From Trebouxia sp. TZW2008 (lineage: Eukaryota > Chlorophyta > Trebouxiophyceae > Trebouxiales > Trebouxiaceae), in the NCBI GenBank assembly GCA_002118135.1, contig BDIU01000255.1:1-64000 (forward strand): a stretch of 64,000 nt of DNA, in the 5' to 3' direction. The position numbers and the translations under genes were made by a program. The notes beneath the pieces are model-generated. The model was not told the DNA's origin. It was given only the letters and a program-made list of their open reading frames with translations, and did no database searches. Below, piece after piece: positions 56,201-64,000 of this stretch (within the stretch, counting starts at the first letter, position 1; each line of letters opens with the position of its first letter).

Positions 56201-59200
56201 TCACTCCTGAAGCAAATATAGGAAATGATCATTCAGCTATGAAGCAGCTTGAAGCATGCATATGCCATAGACTGACCTGAGGAAGGCAGAGAGAAACCGC
56301 CCTTCATGTACTCAGTCATAAGCCCAATGACATCCCTTTTGAAGCAGCTACAGGAAACATTCATTGGGTTGGGAAGCAGCTTGAAGCATGGAAATGCTGC
56401 AGCCATAGACTGACCTGGGGAAATAATTGGGTTGTGAAGAAGCTTGGAGCATGCATATGCAAATCACTGACCTGAGGAAGGCAGAGAGGGAGCCGCCCTT
56501 CATATACTCAGTCATGATCCCGATGACATTGGGCTCAGCGTAAGACTCCACAACCACGCCGTAGAAGCGCAGCACATGGGGGTGGTTGAGGTTGGACAGC
56601 ATCTCTGCCTCACGCCAGAAAGACTGGGAATGGCGCTCAACCTTGCCAGGCTGCAGCAGCAACAGCATCTGAGAATTGTAGCGCTTGTGCAGATCTTGTG
56701 TATGCAGATGATATTTACAGAACTGAGCATTTGTGCGTTGCGTGTGACGTGCAGGTCTCCTTCTGCCCAGCTGACTTGCCAGACGGCAGCAACAGTAGCT
56801 GATTACGCTGTCATCACATTACTGACAGTAGTTCGACATTTGGCATGAATGCTAATATGGGGCAAGGCTCAGGTCACCAGGCTAGCTGAAGTCATTGTAA
56901 ACATGTGTTGCTTATTGTTAGGACACAAATGCTGGTGGATGCGCGTGCAGATATTTCTATTTCAATGCATTCTTGCTGCCCTTCAGCAAGAATGGCAAAC
57001 CTCCTTGGTATATGCTGTGTGCCAGTTGGTGCTGCTCAAAAAGTTCAGCAACTAATGGCATAGAAAGCAGCAATTTGTCATACAGGAATGCATGCTCAGC
57101 ATTTCCATATGTCTAATTGAGCATGAGGAATTTGGCATCAACAGAAATAGCTTTTGTGCAATACAATAAGCTCCATACGTGAAGCAGAGCCTGGGCATAT
57201 TCATGCCAAGCACTGACATGTCCAGCCATGAGCAAATCCTGAAGCATACCTTGAGCCACTTGACAGCGACACTGCCAAAGATGGCGCATGTGGCCAAGGA
57301 CACCTCTCCAAAAGCCCCTTCCCCAATCCTCCTCAGAATCTTGACCTCATCCTGCACGACAGATGACCATCAGCCACCATGCCTCATCGCTTGCAGCATC
57401 ATTCCCAAAAAGGTTAACTGTGCTTGTCATATAAGTCCTGTTAAACCTGCTGTATGGCCTAGAAGAACAGGGTGAGGCATACCTTTTACCTACCTTGCAT
57501 TCGCGTGGGCACAGGGGTCAAGTCAATCAAACCAAGTCCTGTTAAGCTGACAATGTTGAGCTGAATGACAAGCACTGTGCTCGGCAAGGGTTGCGACCTG
57601 TGCACTTGATGCGTCGCGCAGACTTGGCGTAATGGGTTCAACAGCTTTGCAAAAGATCTGATGACGCTGTGGGCAGATACTGTAGAAACACAATGTTGGC
57701 ACAAGCTGACATTGCTGGGCTTGCAATACACCACATGTGTTCTCTGTGTGACTCAACGTACAGCTGCTGTCGTGCCTACGGAACCACAGAAGGAGTGACC
57801 CCAATTGACATGATGATGGCTACAGATGACAACTATTGCGTTTTGTGCAAAAGCCTGCGAATGGAACAATCAGTGTGATCAAGGCAAGGCAGAATGTGCA
57901 AGTGCCTGCAAATGGGACAATCAGTGCGAACAAAAGGGAAGGCAAAACAGAACAACATACCTTGGGGACCTTGTGCACAGGGTTGTTGAGAGTGCTGCTG
58001 CCGCCAGAGCTAGCATGTGTCAGTCCACTGTGCTCCCTTAACAGCTGCACTGCAGACATACCCTGGTCAGGCTTGACCCACAGATCCTGCCCATCTCTGA
58101 CCCCCCTCACCCCACCCCAAGCCCCCTGCTGCTGGCCATAGCCATTCAGCTTCATCTGGCTGTGGTCCATACCGTCTAGATAGGGCAGAAACTTGGCATA
58201 CGGGTTGCTGCTGGCGTCTGTGTTGGTGTACGGGTAGACTGCGGGCGGGCTGACATGGACATTGACTTGCCCATCGTAGTGCTGCTGGGCATTGGGGGGG
58301 CTGAAGTAGGGGGAGATGGGGGGGTTGAAGGGGAGGTGGGTGGTGGGCAGGGTGGGGTTGGGCAGGAAGCCAAGGGGGTGGAAGAGGGGGCTGTATGGCC
58401 GCGCTGGCGGTCTTGCCGAGCCCCGGAAACCGTTGAGCTGTGGAGACTGCAGCCTGGCTGCGGACATACCTGCATGAAACACTGATGAGTCAGATGCTGA
58501 AAAACATCGGCTTCATTCAACACCAACAAGCAAGATCAGCATTAGCAATAGGCCATTGTGATGTCCTGCTGAGCACATACAACTGCTGTAAAGCGCCCTG
58601 TGGTCTATGATATACAAACTCAATGATGATGGGAAATAAAGTGCATGCAATGCATAAGCTGCAATGCATTGAGCATTGTAGTTTGGCTCCATCTTACAAC
58701 AATTGCAAGTAGGTTGAATCTGGTTTCAACCTCTAGCATCCTAGGAGCATGGGCCCATGCAATTGATGCATTCTGACAGATGGCATGAAGGCTTGCTCAA
58801 CAGCAATCATGATGGCAACGCATGTGCCATGACATGGTGCCATGAGCGACTGGCTGCAAAATTGTCTCATCAAATATTCTAGTGGGGTTCTAGCCCGTCC
58901 TGGACTATGAGACGATGAAAATAACCCTATTGCACCAGTCTCTGCAGCGCGCTCAAGAAGAAACATAACACACGGGTCTTTTCAGGCCCTGAGCTTGAAG
59001 CAGACAATGAAACCAAAAAGTCCTGAGAACCACCTCTGTTACTTGAATCAGTTAGACCTTCTCGGGGATTGGCCAGAGTCTGAATGATCTCCTATTAGCA
59101 GATGCACCAGATTATACCAATGCCAGTCAGTCACAAACCGAAACATGCATCATGTTTTCAGATCTTGTGCTGGATGGGCTGCATGAAATGGGCTTTCAGC

Positions 59201-61152
59201 TTGTTCCCAAGCGCTGCTAGTTGGATTGCCTGTGCCTGTGCCAGTGACTGCTACTACACATGCCAAATCGATTGCATGTGTTTATGCATCTTACTTACCA
59301 GCTCGCCCGTATGCCAGCCCATCATTGACCTGCTGCAGGAAGCCAGCGTCAGCCATGTAGACATCTTGCTGGCCAACACCTGCATTCTGCTGCCCAAACA
59401 GCCCTGTGGGAGTAGTGCTGTTGCCTGGCCTGTTGCCAGGGAACCCCTGCTGATTCTGACTGACTTTTGCTGTGGGTGGTAAGTTGCTAGGCTCATACTC
59501 GTGGTAGTGGATGCTGCCGCCGCCTTGTTGCACTGGACCTTTTTGCTGTGCTGACTGCCCATCGCATTCTGTTGTGGCGTCTGCGCCCACAGCAGCATAT
59601 ATGTCTGAGATGCTAGGGAGATGGAGGCTTGCAGCCTTGCTAGAGACGAGTGCAGCTGTGTTGGGCTGTGCCTGCGCTGAGTTGCTGGCTGAAATGACGT
59701 GCTGGGTAGAGTGCTCGTCATCTGTGCTGTAAAGGTGGCTGGGGAGAACTGAAACTGGGTCCCTGTCCTTCATGACTGACGATCTGCCAGAGTCTTCTTC
59801 GTATGAGTCAGTCTGAGTGCGGTAGCGCTTGTCCTGCATGTCACTGTAGCCATCCTTGGTGAACGTTTCTTGGATGAACCCACCTTTGCTGTAGCCATTC
59901 TGCGCTCCTTGGCTGTGATCAAGCTTTGCCCCATGCGCTGTAGCCTCAGCACCAGGCTTTGGAAAAGCTTGGTAGTTTGGCTTCGTTGGCCGAGGCTTGA
60001 TGAAGTTCAGCTGATCAAAAGCATAAGATGCATCCTGAGCATCTGACTCATCACCTGCTGCATCCTCAAAAATGGTGTCATCAGGCTGTACCCACACAGA
60101 TGGCGGGGAGGTCACGTGCATGCCTGCTGCTGACGCGCTGTTGATGCTGCTTCTTTCGCTGCCATAGCTGCTGTGACCTGCTGCCGCTGATTTGCTGTTT
60201 GAGTGCACCAAGCTCCGCTCTTGAGCAACTTTCTCCGCACTGCACCCACAAAGCGTTGAGCTGGTGAGACAGCGCCATGGGATCCAGCATAATACTTATC
60301 ACTGAAACGAGGGTCATACGCAAAGCTACTGTCGCATATTGATACAAGCAAACATGAACTCAGTGCTGCTGATCACAGCTGAGGTCATATCTCTAATTGT
60401 ATGCATCAAGCAAATCAAGCAGAAAATGGGACATGACGAGGGTGACAAGGACAGCAGAGTCACCTGGAGCTGATCCATGCTGCTTCTGCTTCTACGTCTT
60501 CAAAATCATCTGGATCAAAGGCATTAAATAGCATCAGAGTCAGCCTGAAGCTCTGTGTGGAGTCAGGCAACTGATGTCCGCGCCAGTACTCTTGAAACAT
60601 TTCCTGCACATAATAACAATGTTTCTTTCCGGAAGGCAGCGCTAGGAAGTGTAAGCCAGCAGAGAGCAGAGCAGTGATGCAACTTTTGCAATAAGGCATC
60701 ACAGCTTCTGCAGCTCATGCAGCAACATGCTTGGCAGATTCGGAAAAACACGTGCCTGCACATCTTCATCATCCGTTACAGATATTAGGTTGTCAGGACT
60801 CAGCTCCTCTCCCGGGGACAAGTACTTTAAGGACACATCGCTTGCCATCTTTTCGCACATCTTGTACATCAAGTCAGCATATCCGTATCCGACGGGAACA
60901 CTCTGGAACAGGCGCCTGCCACCCTTGTAACCCCAGCGCCCTTGAGACTGCAGTGCAACCCAGAGTACTATACGCAGTTGCAACAGCTAGGCAGCTAGCA
61001 GCTCTGGCTATGCATGGAATGAAACGTACCTGTTCCAGCCTTCCATCCACAAACACTTGGACCTTAATAAGCTCCAAAGCCCCTACTGCCATTTGTGACA
61101 AGTCGGAGTGGGAAGAGAAATTCCGGCTAGGAGCCATGCCAGTGCGGCTCAT
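53209..61152 (-). CDS. PB1-domain Raf-like protein kinase (MAPKKK family)
   Basis: Ten exons in consistent phase (61030-61152, 60756-60947, 60464-60603, 59299-60260, 57961-58469, 57250-57351, 56472-56650, 54703-54942, 53774-53954, 53209-53337) give 918 residues. Residues about 20-150 form a PB1 domain (KVQVFVDGRL, YADLMYKMCEKM, LISVTDDEDVQEMFQEYW). A long low-complexity linker rich in Ser, Pro and Gln follows. The C-terminal kinase domain has GEGAFGEV (glycine loop), VAVKWLK (catalytic Lys), REAEMLSNLNHPHVLRFYG, IVHFDLKPDNLLLD (HFD instead of HRD, usual in plant Raf-like kinases), VADFGLSK and GTLPYMAPE. Intron 2 uses a GC donor. The start of exon 4 was chosen because the CACCAG acceptor restores phase; it is the least certain junction. 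Likely a cytosolic signalling kinase; the substrate is unknown. Confidence 0.9.
54025..54095 (-). repeat. Partial copy of kinase exon 9 start
   Basis: This segment repeats the MAPELVSDPE-coding region in degraded form, upstream of exon 9 (53774-53954). Confidence 0.7.
54975..55330 (-). repeat. Partial copies of kinase exon 8 5' part
   Basis: Fragments at about 54990-55045 (LAYLHEM-coding), 55155-55210 (exon 8 start and acceptor) and near 55300 repeat parts of exon 8, all upstream of it (54703-54942). Confidence 0.7.
55975..56345 (-). repeat. Three-copy ladder of kinase exon 7 3' end
   Basis: The 3' end of exon 7 (GIMTEYMKGGSLSAFLR-coding) with its donor recurs at about 55995-56085, 56140-56215 and 56270-56345, spaced by about 130-145 bp, downstream of the intact exon (56472-56650). 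The copies have substitutions in the coding part. Confidence 0.85.
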
Positions 61153-62364
61153 ACCGAGCGGAAGCACATGATGAACTAGACGCGGAATGCAGGGTGCAGC
61201 ACCCTGCTCTTGTGAACCTAATACATGGCTGGGCTTGTGAAATCTACCAAAATGGTAGGGAACAGTCAAAACAGCACAGGGCAGGCTGGGAGTCTCGACT
61301 GCCCGGACTCCCGTCCCGCCCGCACGATCCCCTACACTATCTGCCGCTGCGTGTTCAAAACCGCGGCAACTTCAGCACTTGTCACGAGCAGAAGGTAAGG
61401 TACGAGCAACCGACTTCGCAATAGCCAAAAAGGTAAATTTGCATTGTGGTTGAAATTGGATTCGGTCGAGGTCTTTTAGTACTTGGTGACAATGCAAATC
61501 CGACGTGGAAGCAAATTAAGCCTAATTTCCGGCCGCCAATCTCGCTCGCTATCATGCTATAGGACAGCTTGCCTATTCAGCCTCGTTAACTGTCGAACAG
61601 GCAGAATTGCGGGACCGCAATTTCTTCCTTGTCTCTGACACAGTCCACCGCAGACGTCACAGGCCTGATGCGCAGACGAGGATGCTATATTGTCACATCA
61701 CTTTGATCAGCAGTGCCTATGTGCTGCAGGGGCGACCAGCGCCTTCAGCAGATGCTTCAGCCAGTGCCTGTCATTCGAGCTGTAAAGTATTTGCGTTGTT
61801 AGGTCAGAGTGCTCATTTTGCCTACAGTCACGCTCCTATGGTTCAAAGATCAGTTTAGTGCGCCCAACTGGTCAGCCCAAGTCTGGCAAGTCACGTCAAG
61901 CCTGTACGCTGGGATCATCATGGGAAACTGGCAAATTTATCAGCACACCACATCAATATGCAAGCTAATTCAATTTGCTAGAGCGCTAACTATTGCAACT
62001 GGTGCATACCTTGTCCTAAACACAAAGCCCCCCATCAGCAAGCTCTTGTTTCAGATTATCCTCTTGGCAGACAAGCCAATCTTTAGACTCCAGGTTGCTG
62101 ACAAATTGCAGTGCTACTGCTGCCTGTTATGTCAGCAGCATCGATCATTTTATGGTCTTGCAAATGCAGGCGTCCACTCTCATCCTGGACCCAGTCTAGT
62201 GTGTACATTTGTCCATCAGGGCCTGCAGCATGAGCAGCTCCTACTGGCACCTGCATCACAGGACACTACTCAAACTATTGCGTGTACTGCTGGCTAAAGT
62301 TGATTGCTCAGCAGAGGCTCAGAGCAATGAAAGCACAGCGCTTGCTCTGCGTCAACTCTTCTGC
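61153..62364. other. Intergenic, no supported gene
   Basis: The 1.2-kb gap between the kinase start and the ABCA 3' end shows no recognisable protein or RNA feature on either strand. It should hold the kinase promoter. Confidence 0.4.
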
Positions 62365-63993
62365 TCACAAGAATTCTATTCCGTACAGGGCTTCCATTGC
62401 ATAAGCAAAAGAATGTTCCATGCTGAAAGAATCATTGCAGATGGTGCCAACCTGCAGCACTTCCCCATCTCCTAGTTGCAGCTGCGATGTCTCCTTGGCG
62501 CGCTGTGCATGCTCAGTCTCGGCCTGTTGTGCCACAGCCATAAAGACTTCCTCCAGCGGGGTTTGGCGAAGCTGTACATCTCCTATGTGTAGCCTGTCTT
62601 TGTTCTCCTGCAGCAAACAGAACTCGCAACAATGTACATCTGCTTGGACACGCTGTCATCAAGGCAGCATGCTTGCACATGCTGTCATGTCCTGCAAAGC
62701 TTTGTTGCAGCTTTGCCAAAGCATTGCAATGTTGTCAGGCCTTGCATGCAGCCATCAAAAATTTTACGGAAGTCATGGCCACTTGCAAGTGAGAGCGAAC
62801 ATGGAAATCAGCTGAATGTGTTGTTAGGGATGCTGCATTTCATTTACCACTTTGCAAGTAAGACATCACATCAATCATGAGACAACAGGTCACTTCAGGC
62901 AAGCACTGCATGGGATGTCAGGCTACACACAGCACAACAGGCAATGCATTGTATACACAAATGTGATAGGGTGCGAGGTCACACCTTGATATACGCAAAG
63001 AGGGTGGACAGCCTAGGTTCTGACTCTGTGAGAATTTTGAAGTGCAGATGTGACTCCAGCCTGTCCACCAGCTTGGCCCCTGACTGGCTTCGCACATACT
63101 CTGCGACTTGCTGAGTTCTCAGTTTCAGCACTGATTTATCCTCGTTCTGGTCCTGCACATGCTGTCTCAGGTATCAGTAAGATCTGTTCAGTGTGCTCAA
63201 GCTCAGCCATTGAGGTGTACGCAAGTCGTGTAGCTCAATACGTTGTCAGCCGATACATCACATCGACCTGTTTGCTGTAGCTGAGCTTTGACACAGTGAC
63301 AGTTCAGCAGAGGCTAAAACCCAGACTCAAAAACAAACTTGCCTCGGAGCAAGACACAAACCATATTTGAGGCTTTGAGTGCATCACTGCTGACATCAGC
63401 TTTTGAGTTGCCTGATGAATTTGCAATGTGAAGTCGCAAAGTAAGGCGATGATCAAGGTCATAGCTTCATGGGCAGGCTGGCAGAAGCATTTCCTAGCCA
63501 CAATCAGATGCTGTGTTGGCAGAGATGATTGACATGGTGGCCTTGCAACGGTCAAGCTGCGTGTGCATGGCTGTGCTTTCTCCATGTTTAAGCATGTTTC
63601 CGCAGGATCTGCTCGCAACCCTAGCTGTTGAACCTGGGCCATCAGGCAGTACTCAGAGCCATACTTCTGATTCAGGTGCAAGCCGGTACCTAGGTAACAC
63701 AGACAGTCCCTAGCTGTACTCAATTATATCCTAGCCTTGCTCAGCTTTGCTTTTGGTGTTTGCTTACAAACTTGCCTGTTGAACCTGGACAATCAGGCGG
63801 TATCCAGAGCCATACTTCTGCTTGAGGTGCAAGCCAGTACCCAAGCAACAGAGCCGGCCCCTAGCCATGATGCCAATGCGGTCTCCAAGGATGTCAGCCT
63901 CCTCCATACTGTGTGTGGTCAACACAATGGCGCACTGCTCTTTCACTGAGGCAATCAAGTCCCACAGGTGGCGCCGGGAGATAGGATCCATAC
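62365..63993 (-). CDS. ABC transporter subfamily A, C-terminal exons (partial)
   Basis: The gene runs off the right edge. Exon 63776-63993 begins with [14 protein letters not shown] (D-loop after Walker B) and contains [17 protein letters not shown] with the switch His, then [20 protein letters not shown], typical of ABCA nucleotide-binding domains. Exon 62985-63152 encodes [16 protein letters not shown] and a regulatory-type helix region. The last exon starts at 62607 ([19 protein letters not shown], the TPLEEVF motif) and the frame stops at 62365. Phases agree. The first donor is GC-type (CAG/GCAAGT). ABCA proteins move lipids across membranes using ATP. A further short 3' exon cannot be excluded, since a GT donor-like site follows GDGEVLQ. 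Confidence 0.85.
63605..63725 (-). repeat. Partial copy of ABCA exon 3' end
   Basis: The sequence coding [20 protein letters not shown] followed by AQVQQ repeats the end of the exon at 63776-63993. It lies downstream of that exon, as in the other genes. Confidence 0.85.
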
Positions 63994-64000
63994 CTACGCA

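Noticed and set aside
59299..60347. Alternative frame joining FAYDPRFSDKYYAG to kinase exon 3
   Set aside because: That frame stops after about 75 codons (TGA following QQQACT). The acceptor at 60260 restores the long kinase linker frame in phase.

Overview
The window looks like nuclear DNA of a green alga. It carries an intron-rich intraflagellar-transport gene (IFT172), a plant-type mitochondrial succinyl-CoA ligase beta subunit, a Raf-like kinase with an N-terminal PB1 domain and the plant-type HFD catalytic motif, and TGTAA-type polyadenylation signals. Base composition is moderate, not the very GC-rich style of Chlamydomonas. The species cannot be fixed from the sequence alone.

Region 1 (1 to about 16.4 kb) is a mobile and virus-derived island. 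From the left edge it holds a frameshifted archaeo-eukaryotic primase fused to an origin-binding-protein (UL9-type) helicase, a satellite-like tandem array, a C2H2 zinc-finger gene of the type common in giant DNA viruses, an unrecognised 442-residue gene, a decayed Crypton-type tyrosine recombinase, the 3' half of a Ty3/gypsy-like retroelement with a PHD finger ahead of its integrase, and two divergent GCR1_C-like fragments. A 19-bp palindrome recurs just upstream of the primase and of the Crypton start. Three runs of N (3091-3092, 10490-10491, 15959-16027) show assembly gaps here.

Region 2 (17.4-19.4 kb, plus strand) is an ankyrin plus tandem CCCH zinc-finger gene. Both fingers are split by introns.

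Region 3 (20.5-44.0 kb, minus strand) is one gene, IFT172. I could join 29 exons with consistent phases at every junction into 1,739 codons, close to the length of the animal orthologue. Its introns are full of partial copies of the neighbouring exon, often two to six in tandem. Copies carrying the exon 5' end lie upstream of the real exon, and copies carrying the 3' end lie downstream. A tRNA-Asp(GUC) gene sits in one intron.

Region 4 (44.3-64 kb) holds a Rab-like small GTPase (plus strand, divergent from IFT172), a spherulin-4-like protein, the succinyl-CoA ligase beta subunit (7 exons, 420 aa), the PB1/Raf-like kinase (10 exons, 918 aa) and the C-terminal exons of an ABCA transporter, the last four on the minus strand. 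The ligase, kinase and ABCA genes show the same partial-exon copies in their introns. The feature is therefore genome-wide or at least regional, not special to IFT172, and it is the most unusual signal in the window.
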